Origin: Allobosea caraganae
GTDB lineage: Bacteria; Pseudomonadota; Alphaproteobacteria; Rhizobiales; Beijerinckiaceae
Length of the DNA: 44,581 bases
Assembly (NCBI RefSeq): GCF_003351345.1
Contig: NZ_QQTO01000039.1
Span: 1 to 44,581, forward strand
Direction of reading: 5' to 3'
Below, piece after piece: positions 34,141-42,643 of the stretch. The translations under genes were made by a program, and so were the position numbers. Position 1 is the first letter of the stretch. Each line of letters opens with the position of its first letter. Below the pieces are notes generated by a model. That model was not told the origin of the DNA. It saw only the letters and a list, made by a program, of their open reading frames with translations, and did no database searches.

Positions 34141-35180
34141 CAGACAGTCTCTCGCGGGTCTTTGGCCGGCAATCTGCCGGTTTCGGCCAAATGTTGGGCG
34201 TTGAGGGCGATCTCCATCGCCTTGAAGCAGCGCGCCTGCGGCATGGCCGTCTCCGTGCGGTCGAGGACATCGGCGATCAGCTGGCGGCCATAGGGCAGCT
34301 CGACCGAGGAGCAGTCGATATGCTGCATGCCCTTGCGGTCGACGAGGAAGAGGTGGTCCTTGCCCGGCCGTCCGGCGACGTCGAGGTACTTGCGCAGCTC
34401 GATCGTGCCATGCGTGCCGATGATGGTCAGGCGGCCATCGCCCCAGGTCGGCAGGCCATCGGGCGTGAACCAGTCGACCCGGATATAGCCGGTGACGCCA
34501 CCGGCCGTGCGCAGATGCATGTCGCCGACATCCTGCAGGCCCGGCTTGTCGGGGTTGGCGCGGTTGCCGACGGAGGCCGAGAGGATCTCGGCATCATCGG
34601 CCCCAGCGAAGAACAGGAACTGCTCGCATTGATGCGAGGCGATGTCGGTCAGGACGCCGCCATAGCGCTCGCGCTCGAAGAACCAGCTGGGCCGCTCCGG
34701 CTTGCGCAGGCGGTGCGGCCCCATTCCGATCAGGTTGACGACCTCGCCGATCGCACCCGCCGCGACCAGCTCGCCGGCCTTCACGGTCGCCGCGACCTCG
34801 AAATGCTCGGAATACATGATCGAGACAATGCGCCTGGTCTCAGCCTGCACGGCCCTGACCTCGGCGAGCTGGGCGAGGCTGGTGACGCCCGGCTTGTCCA
34901 GCATCACGTCCTTGCCATGGCGCATGGCAGCGATCGCGATCGCGGCGCGGTCGGCCGGGATCGCCGCGCTGACGATCAGCTGGATCGACGGGTCCTCGTA
35001 GAGCCGGGCGACGTCCGCGGCACGCGGGATCTCCGGATACTTCGCCGCGAAGGCGGCCGCGAGATCGTCCTCGGCGGCGTAGAAGCCGGCACAGGTGGCG
35101 CCGGCGCGCCGGAGCGCGCCGATCTGGCCGTTGACGTGGTCGTGGTTGATGCCGATGACGGCGAAGTTCAGCGGTCGCAT
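34140..35180 (-). CDS. Gfo/Idh/MocA-family oxidoreductase (2 of 3)
   Basis: 346 residues from ATG at 35180, with GAGG nine bases upstream; ATG at 35189 would add three residues. The N-terminus FAVIGINHDHVNGQ departs from the consensus GxGxxG, and the usual EKP reads DKP (95-97, in MLDKPGVTS). GGVLTDIASHQCEQFLFFAG matches the second-domain catalytic region. These changes suggest a subgroup with different cofactor handling or chemistry. The 11-base gap to the upstream permease gene and overlap with the downstream oxidoreductase place it in the sugar ABC operon. Confidence 0.88.
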   Translation of the reverse strand: MRPLNFAVIGINHDHVNGQIGALRRAGATCAGFYAAEDDLAAAFAAKYPEIPRAADVARLYEDPSIQLIVSAAIPADRAAIAIAAMRHGKDVMLDKPGVTSLAQLAEVRAVQAETRRIVSIMYSEHFEVAATVKAGELVAAGAIGEVVNLIGMGPHRLRKPERPSWFFERERYGGVLTDIASHQCEQFLFFAGADDAEILSASVGNRANPDKPGLQDVGDMHLRTAGGVTGYIRVDWFTPDGLPTWGDGRLTIIGTHGTIELRKYLDVAGRPGKDHLFLVDRKGMQHIDCSSVELPYGRQLIADVLDRTETAMPQARCFKAMEIALNAQHLAETGRLPAKDPRETV

Positions 35181-35191
35181 CGCAGGCATCC

Positions 35192-36070
35192 TCAGCGCTT
35201 CATGCCGGTGGTGGCGATGCCTTCGATCAGCAGCCGTTGGAAGAACAGGAAGATCAGGAAGATCGGGATCAGCGACAGCACCGACATCGCAAACAGCGCC
35301 CCCCAATCCGAGGTGCCGCTCGAGTCGATCAGTGAGCGCAAGCCGATCTGCACGGTGTAGGTGTGGATGTCGCCGAGATAGATCAGCGGCCCGAAGAAAT
35401 CCTCCCAGGTCCAGATGAAGGAGAAGATCGCGGCGGTGGCCAGCACCGGCAGCGACAGCGGCAGCACGATCTTCCAGTAGATCCGCCAGGCGCTGCAACC
35501 GTCCATCATCGCGGCCTCGTCGAGCTCGCGCGGCAGGCCGCGGAAGAACTGGACCATCAGGAAGATGAAGAAGGCGTCGACCGCGAAATATTTCGGCACG
35601 ACCAGCGGCAGCCAGGTGTTCACCCAGTCCAGCTTCAGGAAGAGCACGTATTGCGGGATCAGGGTGACGTGATAGGGCAGCATCAAGGTGCCGAGCATCA
35701 GCGCGAACCAGAAGCTCTTGCCGACGAACTCCAGCCGCGCGAAGGCGAAGGCCGTGACCGAGGCCGCCAGCACGTTGCCGATCGTCGCCAGCACCGAGAT
35801 CGCCAGCGAGTTCAGGAAGAAGGTGCCGAACGAAACCTGCAAGCCGAACCAGCCGCTCTTGTAGGCCTGCAGCGTCACCTGCGACGGGATCAGCGAGGTC
35901 TGCCCGCCGAACATGTCGTCGGCCGGGCGCACCGAGCCGGAGACCATCCAGAGCAGCGGGTAGAGCATCACGAACGAGACGGCGATCAGCACCGAGTGGA
36001 TCAGCACCGAGTGCAGGATCGAACGCTCCGGCGTATCGCCGGGCGGGGCGGCATGCGCGGCGTCATTCAT
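35192..36070 (-). CDS. Carbohydrate ABC transporter permease (MalG type)
   Basis: 292 residues, six membrane segments. EAA loop: DEAAMMDGCSAWRIYWKIVL. FVMLYPLLWMVSGSVRPADD near the N-terminus is typical of MalG/UgpE-like permeases. The start overlaps the end of the MalF-type gene by eight bases, so the two are translationally coupled. No strong ribosome site precedes it, in keeping with that coupling. Confidence 0.94.
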   Translation of the reverse strand: MNDAAHAAPPGDTPERSILHSVLIHSVLIAVSFVMLYPLLWMVSGSVRPADDMFGGQTSLIPSQVTLQAYKSGWFGLQVSFGTFFLNSLAISVLATIGNVLAASVTAFAFARLEFVGKSFWFALMLGTLMLPYHVTLIPQYVLFLKLDWVNTWLPLVVPKYFAVDAFFIFLMVQFFRGLPRELDEAAMMDGCSAWRIYWKIVLPLSLPVLATAAIFSFIWTWEDFFGPLIYLGDIHTYTVQIGLRSLIDSSGTSDWGALFAMSVLSLIPIFLIFLFFQRLLIEGIATTGMKR

Positions 36071-37007
36071 CGTAGTGCACCCAGTAGCGCGCCGAGAGGA
36101 AGGAGAAGGTCGTGAAGACCGCGATGATCAGCACCAGCACCCAGGCCAGCGCCGAGGCATAGCCCATGCGGAAGAAGCCGAAGGCCTCCTGGTAGAGGTA
36201 GAGCGTGTAAAACAGCGTCGAGTTGATCGGGCCGCCCGTACCCGCCGAGATGATGAAGGACGGCGTGAAGGCCTTGAAGGCGTCGATCGTCTGGATGACG
36301 AAGTTGAAGAAGATCACCGGCGTCAGCAGCGGCAGGGTGATGCGGAAGAACTGCCGCGCCTTCGAGGCGCCGTCCATGTTCGCCGCCTCGTACATGTCCT
36401 GCGGGATCTGCCTGAGACCGGCGAGGAAGATGATCATCGGCGAGCCGAACTGCCAGACCGAGAGCACGACCAGCGTGTAGAGCGAGTAGTTCGGGTTGGA
36501 GATCCAGCTCGGACCGTCGATGCCGAACACCCCGAGGATCGAATTGATCAGGCCGTCCGCGGCGAAGAGCTGGCGCCAGAGCACCGCGATGGCGACCGAG
36601 CCGCCGAGCAGCGACGGCAGGTAGAACACTGCCCGGTAGAAGGGCAGGCCCTTGATGCCGCGGTTGAAGGCCATGGCCAGCGCCAGGGCGAACATCAGCT
36701 TGAACGGCACGGAAAGGATGACGTACAGGAACGTCACCTTCATCGCCGCGGCGAATTTCGCATCGCCGGTGGCCATGCGGACGTAGTTATCCATACCCAC
36801 GAATTTGGGCGCCTGCAGCAGGTCGTAATCGGTGAAGGACAAATAGAGCGAGGCCAGAGCCGGGCCCAGCGTCAGGCCGAGGAAGCCGATCAGCCAGGGC
36901 GCCAGGAACATGTAGCCCGCGCCGTTGCCGGCGAAGAAAAAGCGGCCAATGCGCCCGGCTTTCGCCGGGCGCTTGCTGACCGCGACCTCTGCAGCATAGG
37001 TCGCCAT
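36063..37007 (-). CDS. Carbohydrate ABC transporter permease (MalF type)
   Basis: 314 residues from ATG at 37007. A basic N-terminus (SKRPAKAGRIGRFF) precedes GYMFLAPWLIGFLGLTLGPA, the first membrane segment of MalF/UgpA permeases. EAA loop: YEAANMDGASKARQFFRITL. A longer frame reaching back into the binding-protein gene is an overlap artefact. It begins five bases after the binding-protein stop. Confidence 0.94.
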   Translation of the reverse strand: MATYAAEVAVSKRPAKAGRIGRFFFAGNGAGYMFLAPWLIGFLGLTLGPALASLYLSFTDYDLLQAPKFVGMDNYVRMATGDAKFAAAMKVTFLYVILSVPFKLMFALALAMAFNRGIKGLPFYRAVFYLPSLLGGSVAIAVLWRQLFAADGLINSILGVFGIDGPSWISNPNYSLYTLVVLSVWQFGSPMIIFLAGLRQIPQDMYEAANMDGASKARQFFRITLPLLTPVIFFNFVIQTIDAFKAFTPSFIISAGTGGPINSTLFYTLYLYQEAFGFFRMGYASALAWVLVLIIAVFTTFSFLSARYWVHYDE

Positions 37008-37012
37008 TCGGG

Positions 37013-38299
37013 TCACCCGCGCTTGAGGATGGATACTGCCTCGGTGACGAACTTCTTGCCGCCCTCCTCCGGCGAAACGCCGAAGCCGACCTCCTGGCTG
37101 ACCCGCTCCAGGACGGTGAAGACCTCGCCGGCGCCCTTGGGCGGGGACGGCGGCAGCTTGGCGGTGTAAGGGCCGAGCTTGCCGATATAGTCGACCACCG
37201 AGCGGCTGACCTCGTCCAGCGTCGGCGAGAGCAGGTCGCGCACGGCGGCCGAGGCCGGAACGCCGCGCTCGACGCCGAGGATCTTGCTGCCCTCCGGGTC
37301 GACCACCGAGTAGTTGGCGAGCTTGACGGCGATGTCGGGCGACTTCGAATCCGAGGTCACCGACCACATCTGCGACGGCTTCAGATACTGGCCGGGCTTG
37401 CCACCGGCCGTGACCGGCACGGCGGTGATCGCGAGCTTGGCCTTGTTGAGCTGCTGCAGTCCGACGAACTGGTTGGAATGCGGGAAGGCCGTCGCGGCAT
37501 AGCCGAGCGTCAGGGTCGAGGTGTCGAGCGTCGACTTGTCGAGCGCCTGGACGTCGGCCGGCACGCAGCCGCCGGATTTGCGCATGTCGGCCCAGAGCTT
37601 GAACCAGCCGGCCGCGTCCTTCTCGTCGAAGCCGAGCTGCCCGGCCTCGGTGTAGAGCACCTTGCCGTGCTGGACGAGCCAGAGCTCGAAGGCCGGCTCG
37701 TGGCCGCTGGCGTCCATGGTGGCGTAGAAGCGCCTGCGCTTGTTGCCCTTGGCGAAGGCGGCGCATTTGGCGGAGAACTCGTCCCAGCTCGTGCCGAAGG
37801 TCAGCGGCTCGACGCCGGCCGCCTCCCAGGCCGCCGTGTCATAGACGGCGCAGGACGAGTTCACGCCGAGGTTGATGCCGAAGAGCTTGCCGTCGACGCT
37901 GCAGGATTCGAGGTTGGCCTTGTCGAAACCCTCGATCTTGAGCGCGCTGCCCAGATACTGGTCGAGCGGCACGATCGCGCCGCGGCGCGCGTACTCGAAC
38001 ATGTACCGGTAATCCATCTGGATCAGGTCGGGCGCATTGCGCCCGGCGACGCGGGTCGCGAGGCGGGGCCAGTAGTCGCTCCAGCCGGCGAACTCGGTCT
38101 TGGCGTCGATGCCGGAATTGGCCTTCTTGAAGGCGTCGACGGCCCGGTTGGTCCGGTCGGCGCGCTCCTGCGAGCCCCACCAGAACACCCTGATGTCCTT
38201 TTGCTGCGCCGCTGCCGGCCTCAGGCCCAGCAGCGAAGCGGCGGTCATGCCGGCGCCGGCGCCGAGCAGCGCGCGACGGCTAACAGAATAAGCGCTCAT
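37013..38299 (-). CDS. Sugar ABC transporter substrate-binding protein
   Basis: 428 residues from ATG at 38299 with GAGGGAG upstream. The leader SVSRRALLGAGAGMTAASLL is a twin-arginine signal ending near PAAAQQ. Mature part: IRVFWWGSQERADRTNRAVD and FKKANSGIDAKTEFAGWSDY are typical of family 1 sugar-binding proteins. First gene of a complete operon of six: binding protein, two permeases, two oxidoreductases, ATPase. It is divergent from a GntR regulator gene. Confidence 0.94.
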   Translation of the reverse strand: MSAYSVSRRALLGAGAGMTAASLLGLRPAAAQQKDIRVFWWGSQERADRTNRAVDAFKKANSGIDAKTEFAGWSDYWPRLATRVAGRNAPDLIQMDYRYMFEYARRGAIVPLDQYLGSALKIEGFDKANLESCSVDGKLFGINLGVNSSCAVYDTAAWEAAGVEPLTFGTSWDEFSAKCAAFAKGNKRRRFYATMDASGHEPAFELWLVQHGKVLYTEAGQLGFDEKDAAGWFKLWADMRKSGGCVPADVQALDKSTLDTSTLTLGYAATAFPHSNQFVGLQQLNKAKLAITAVPVTAGGKPGQYLKPSQMWSVTSDSKSPDIAVKLANYSVVDPEGSKILGVERGVPASAAVRDLLSPTLDEVSRSVVDYIGKLGPYTAKLPPSPPKGAGEVFTVLERVSQEVGFGVSPEEGGKKFVTEAVSILKRG

Positions 38300-38665
38300 C
38301 GACTTTCTCCCTCGATTGGTGCGTTTCCAGATGTTGTTTTTGCTTGAACATATTGGTCTTGGCGCACTGACGCGCGCGAATTCCGGCAGGCGTCCGGGCC
38401 GCCTCAAAGCTCCGGCCTCCTGCGCCAGCCCATGCTGACACAGGCGCCGCCCCGATCCCAGTCCGCAGGCGCGACGAACCGCGCCCCGCCTGCCCCGGGC
38501 GGGCGGACGAACGAGGCTGGGCCTGCATTTCGAGCGGTGGCGAGCTGGCTTTGTGGCGTTCCATCCAGGCGTCTTCTTTTGAACCCCTTGAAAAACTCAT
38601 ACACTAAGATACTAGTATGTCAAAATGCATTGAGCGGCCCCGTGAAGGCCGAACAGGCGAGAACC
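38300..38665. other. Divergent control region between sugar ABC operon and GntR gene
   Basis: 366 bases without a gene, carrying promoters in both directions. The part next to the regulator is AT-rich for this genome (38581-38630) and contains TTGAAA at 38588-38593 and the palindrome ATACTAGTAT at 38609-38618. No plausible small gene is seen. Confidence 0.55.
38609..38618. promoter_or_regulatory. Candidate GntR operator ATACTAGTAT
   Basis: A perfect 10-base palindrome 15-16 bases downstream of a TTGAAA that could be the -35 box, so it would overlap the -10 region of the regulator's promoter. FCD-type GntR proteins often bind such short AT-rich palindromes and repress their own and the divergent promoter. 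Only one copy was found, and binding is an inference. Confidence 0.4.
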
Positions 38666-39406
38666 ATGGAAACCCGAGGCGAGCACGAGACTGCGGAAGG
38701 CCCTGCCCTGCGGGGCCGCTCAGCGATGTCCGGCATCCGCCCGTCGATCCGGCGCGTCACCACCGCGACGGTGATCTACGACGAGCTCTACGAGGCCATC
38801 GTCAACATGCGCCTCGTGCCGGGAACGCCTTTGCAGGAGAAGGCGCTGACGCAGCAATTCGGGGTCAGCAAGACGCCGGTGCGCGAGGCCCTGATCCGCC
38901 TGGCGGAGGAAGGGCTGGTCGACATCTTCCCGCAATCGGGCACCTTCGTCTCGCATGTGCCGCTCGGCGCGATCCCGGAGGCGCTGGTGATCCGGCTGGC
39001 GCTCGAGGACACCGCGATCAAGCGCACGGCCGAGATCGCCACCCTCGCCGACATCGCCCAGCTCGACGCCAAGCTGGCAAGCCAGCGCATGCTGGCCGAG
39101 CTCGGCGACATGGACGCTTTCCACGAGGCCGACGAGGCCTTCCACGAGGCGATCGCGCTAATCGCCGGCTATCCGAGCATCTGGAAGCTGCTGCGCCAGG
39201 TGAAGGTCCAGATCAACCGGGCCAGGCGGCTGACGCTGCCCGTCGCCGGCCGCATGCAGCAGGTCATCGGCGAGCACGTGCTCGTCCGCGACGCCATCGC
39301 CAGCCGCGACGTCGAGGCAGCGCGTGCGGCGATGCAGGCCCACCTCAACGTGGTCCTGCCCGATGTCGACCGGCTGCGCATCGAATACCCGAATTATTTC
39401 GTCTGA
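38666..39406 (+). CDS. GntR-family regulator, FCD subgroup
   Basis: 246 residues from ATG at 38666; ATG further in (MSGIRPS, about 38726) or GTG at 38642 are alternatives. Winged helix: LQEKALTQQFGVSKTPVREA then LIRLAEEGLVDIFPQSGTFV. The FCD domain carries DEAFHEAI, GEHVLVRDAI and MQAHLNVV with the expected Asp/His metal or ligand positions. It is transcribed away from the sugar ABC operon and towards a Gfo/Idh gene 80 bases on, so it is the obvious regulator of both. Confidence 0.92.
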   Translation: METRGEHETAEGPALRGRSAMSGIRPSIRRVTTATVIYDELYEAIVNMRLVPGTPLQEKALTQQFGVSKTPVREALIRLAEEGLVDIFPQSGTFVSHVPLGAIPEALVIRLALEDTAIKRTAEIATLADIAQLDAKLASQRMLAELGDMDAFHEADEAFHEAIALIAGYPSIWKLLRQVKVQINRARRLTLPVAGRMQQVIGEHVLVRDAIASRDVEAARAAMQAHLNVVLPDVDRLRIEYPNYFV

Positions 39407-39486
39407 CGCCGGCCGCCCGCCGGCACGCTCGCCGGCGCCAACGACCGGAGAGTTCGAAAACAAGAGACCGACGAGGAAATGCTGAG

Positions 39487-40761
39487 ATGACGAATGTGGC
39501 GAGTAACGGCGTTCTGAGCGACGAGCGCCATCGCGTGGCCCTGGTCGGCACCGGCCACCGCGGCGCGGGCATGTGGGGCAAGGAGCTGCTCGCCGGCTGG
39601 CGCGACCGGGCCGAGTTCGTCGCGGTCTGCGACGTCAACGAGCTGCGCGCCAGCCACGCCCGCGCGGAGGTCGGCACCAACGCGCCGATCTTCACCGATG
39701 TCGACACGATGCTCGCCGTCGCCAAGCCCGAGATCGTCATCGTCTGCACCCGCGACGACACCCATGACGAGATCATCGTCAAGGCGCTCGAGGCCGGCTG
39801 CCGCGTCATCACCGAAAAGCCGATGACGACGACGCCGGAGAAGTGCCGCCGCATCCTCGAGGCCGAGATCCGCACCGGCCGGCAGATCGACGTGACCTTC
39901 AACTACCGCTTCGCGCCGACCGCCGCCCGCATCAAGCAGCTGTTGATGGAAAACGCCATCGGCACCGTGACCTCGGTCGATTTCCATTGGTATCTCGACA
40001 CCAAGCACGGCGCCGACTATTTCCGCCGCTGGCACGCCTACGAGAAGAACTCCGGCAGCCTGTTCGTGCACAAGTCGACCCATCATTTCGACCTGCTGAA
40101 CTGGTACCTGGACTCGACCGCGCTCGAGGTCTCGGCCTTCGGCACCCAGCGCAACTACGGCCGCAACGGCCCCTTCCGCGGCGAGCGCTGCATGACCTGC
40201 GCGCACACCCAGGAATGCGACTTCTACCTCGACATCCGCAAGGACCCGTGGCTCAACACGCTCTACGACGAGCCGGCCGAGGTCGATGGCTATTTCCGCG
40301 ACGGCTGCCTCTATCGCGAGGACATCGACATCCCCGACACGATGACGGCGATGCTGCGCTACGAGAACGGCGTGATCGTCTCCTACTCGCTCAACACCTA
40401 CATGCCGATCGAGGGCCATCACCTCGCCTTCAACGGCACCAAGGGCCGCATCGAGATCCGCCAGTACGAGCGCCAGGCCTTCGAGACGCCGGATTACGAC
40501 GAGATCCTGCTGATGAAGAACTTCGGCAAGGTCGAGCGCATCCGCGTGCCGCATTACAGCGGCGGCCATTTCGGCGGCGACGACCGCCTGCGCGACATGC
40601 TCTTCCGCCCGGGCACGCCCGATCCGCTCGGCCAGCGCGCCGGCGCGCTGGCTGGCGCCATGTCGATGCTCTGCGGCGCCGCCGCGCTCGCCAGCGTCAA
40701 GCAGGGCCGCCCGATCAAGCTCAAGGAACTGGGCGGATTGCCGGATGGTATCCAGATCTAA
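39487..40761 (+). CDS. Gfo/Idh/MocA-family oxidoreductase with Cys cluster (3 of 3)
   Basis: 424 residues from ATG at 39487 with GAGGAA about ten bases upstream. Rossmann motif VGTGHRGAGMWG (20-31), EKP at 110-112, and KSTHHFDLLNWYLD for the second-domain active site. An insert carries Cys235, Cys238 and Cys244 (RCMTCAHTQEC) plus Cys274 (DGCLY), a pattern that recurs in one subgroup of this family and may bind a metal. It is longer than its two paralogues by about 70 residues. It follows the GntR gene and probably acts on a derivative of the sugar imported by the divergent ABC system. Confidence 0.92.
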   Translation: MTNVASNGVLSDERHRVALVGTGHRGAGMWGKELLAGWRDRAEFVAVCDVNELRASHARAEVGTNAPIFTDVDTMLAVAKPEIVIVCTRDDTHDEIIVKALEAGCRVITEKPMTTTPEKCRRILEAEIRTGRQIDVTFNYRFAPTAARIKQLLMENAIGTVTSVDFHWYLDTKHGADYFRRWHAYEKNSGSLFVHKSTHHFDLLNWYLDSTALEVSAFGTQRNYGRNGPFRGERCMTCAHTQECDFYLDIRKDPWLNTLYDEPAEVDGYFRDGCLYREDIDIPDTMTAMLRYENGVIVSYSLNTYMPIEGHHLAFNGTKGRIEIRQYERQAFETPDYDEILLMKNFGKVERIRVPHYSGGHFGGDDRLRDMLFRPGTPDPLGQRAGALAGAMSMLCGAAALASVKQGRPIKLKELGGLPDGIQI

Positions 40762-40799
40762 GCTGCGCGGTCTTGCCTTAGGGTAGCCCGCCGAATACA

Positions 40800-40834
40800 T
40801 GCCGGCGAGCGGGTCATGGCCCGCCTCGCCGGCA
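40800..40834 (+). terminator. Possible terminator hairpin after the third Gfo/Idh gene
   Basis: TGCCGGCGAGCGGG pairs with CCCGCCTCGCCGGCA except for one bulged base. It lies about 40 bases after the stop. The following bases (ttgctcc) are only weakly T-rich, so factor-independent termination is uncertain. Confidence 0.45.
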
Positions 40835-41020
40835 TTGCTCCACAGCAAACACCCAGGCCGGCATCGGCCTCAACCTTTGATTCCCCAAGCGGCACCCGCG
40901 CAATCACTGCGCGCACGACATCCGTGGCCGAGGCGAAATCATGCGACGACCTCACGGCCGCGTGAATTTCTTAAGTTTCTCGTGCGAGCCTGCTTGAATC
41001 TCAAGTAGTGGACCGCAGCG

Positions 41021-42403
41021 TTGGCTCAGCCTCCGGCGAATATATCCCCCGAGCCGCGGCCGGTCGCCATCACCGGCGCCGGCGTCGAACGCCTGCTGCG
41101 CGCCTGCTCGGTGGACGAAGCCGTGCTCGAAACGGCGCGCTCCCTGCTGTCCATCGTCACGGCCACGACCAACGCCGCCTGCCACGATTACTGCGACCAT
41201 CTCGAGCGCTCCGTCCCCGACATGAAGCCGCATGTCGAGCGCCACCGGCAGCAAATCGTCGCGGCCGAGGAGCAGCACCTGAAGCTGGTCTTCAGCGGCT
41301 CCTTCGGCGACGCCTACATTGCCGACCTGACCAGGGCGACCGAGACCGAATACGGCGACGTGCTGGGCATCCGCACCCGCCTCGCCACGACGCTGCGCCT
41401 GATCGACCCGCTCTTCCAGGAGATCGGCCGGCGCCGCCGCTTCAAGGGCCGCAAGGCGGCGGAGGAATGCGCCGCCCTCGCCCGGCTGATCCTCTGCGAC
41501 GCCATCGCCGCGACCTCCTGCCACCAGCGCGCCAGCCGCATCGGCCTGAAGCGCCGCGAGCACGAGCTCCACGTCGCGGCCACCACCTTCCAGGACAGCG
41601 TCGCGGCCCTTGCCGAAAGCCTGCGCACCGCCGCCACGATGCTGCGCGGCAGCGCCGCCGCCAGCCTCGACCGCAGCGGCCATGCCGGCCGGGAAGCCAC
41701 GACCGCCGAGGAGGCGGCGCGCAACTGCTCGCAGCGCATCGGCCGCACCGCGGAGGCGACCCACGAACTGGTGCGGGCGCTCGACCTCGTCAGGACCGAG
41801 TCGCAGGAGGCCGCGACCATCACCGGCCAAGCCGTCGTCGACACGCGGGAGGTCACCGCCGCCATTGCCGGCCTTGCCGATGCTGCCCGCCTGATCGGCT
41901 CGATCGTGACCCTGATCCAGCAGATCGCCAACCAGACCAACCTGCTCGCCCTCAACGCCACGATCGAGGCGGCGCGCGCGGGCGAAGCCGGCAAGGGCTT
42001 CGCGGTGGTCGCCGGCGAGGTCAAGAACCTCGCCGACCAGACCGGCAAGGCCGCAGCCGAGATCTCCTCGCAGATCGCCCAGGTCCAGGCCGCGACCGAC
42101 GCCTGCGTGACGCATGTCGATTCGATCGGCGCGACGATCTCGCGGCTCGAGCTCTCGGCCGCGTCGATCGCGCAGACGGTGAAGGACCAGCTCGCCGCGA
42201 CCAGCGAAATGGCCTTCAACGCCCGCGAGGTTGCCATGCTGACGCAGGAGGGCCTGTCCTCGGCCCAGGCCGCGCGCAGCTCGATCGGCGAGGTGACCAG
42301 GATGTCGGTGGAGCTCGACAGCGCCGCGGTCCAGGTCGAGGCGTCGGCAGGGCAGATCGGCGATCTGGTCGCGCATTTCCTGTCGGACCTGCGCGCGGCC
42401 TGA
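41021..42403 (+). CDS. Soluble methyl-accepting chemotaxis protein with globin-like sensor domain
   Basis: 460 residues, no membrane segments. Residues about 25-170 resemble the sensor-globin domain of globin-coupled chemoreceptors: HDYCDHLERSVPDMKPHVER aligns with the FYxHV...PE region, and EEQHLKLVFSGSFGDAYIAD with the conserved H..L.SG.FD.AY segment. Where the haem-ligating proximal His is expected (R-I-G-x-x-H), the query reads RATETEYG, with Glu110 or Tyr111. The C-terminal signalling helix pair contains the CheA/CheW-binding tip QIANQTNLLALNATIEAARA (301-320) and GFAVVAGEVKNLADQT. The start is TTG, because a stop lies five codons upstream in frame; the next candidate would cut the sensor domain. 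Globin assignment is by pattern, not by alignment. Confidence 0.88.
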   Translation: MAQPPANISPEPRPVAITGAGVERLLRACSVDEAVLETARSLLSIVTATTNAACHDYCDHLERSVPDMKPHVERHRQQIVAAEEQHLKLVFSGSFGDAYIADLTRATETEYGDVLGIRTRLATTLRLIDPLFQEIGRRRRFKGRKAAEECAALARLILCDAIAATSCHQRASRIGLKRREHELHVAATTFQDSVAALAESLRTAATMLRGSAAASLDRSGHAGREATTAEEAARNCSQRIGRTAEATHELVRALDLVRTESQEAATITGQAVVDTREVTAAIAGLADAARLIGSIVTLIQQIANQTNLLALNATIEAARAGEAGKGFAVVAGEVKNLADQTGKAAAEISSQIAQVQAATDACVTHVDSIGATISRLELSAASIAQTVKDQLAATSEMAFNAREVAMLTQEGLSSAQAARSSIGEVTRMSVELDSAAVQVEASAGQIGDLVAHFLSDLRAA

Positions 42404-42643
42404 TTCGCGTCGCGATCGCGAGCCGGCTGCCGCCCGCCACCGCCTTTCATCAACCCGTCATTTGAGCCGCCGATAGTCCGCGGCAACGCGAGAGGCGTCG
42501 CATCTCGTGCAATCGCAACGACTTGGGCGCAAAAGCAGCCGACAGGCTTATGATCGCCGCAAATGAAGACCTGATGATCGCGCGGCCCGTCGAACAAATC
42601 CCGCCGCCGCTCGCTTAACCAGAAACTCAACAGGACGACCCCC

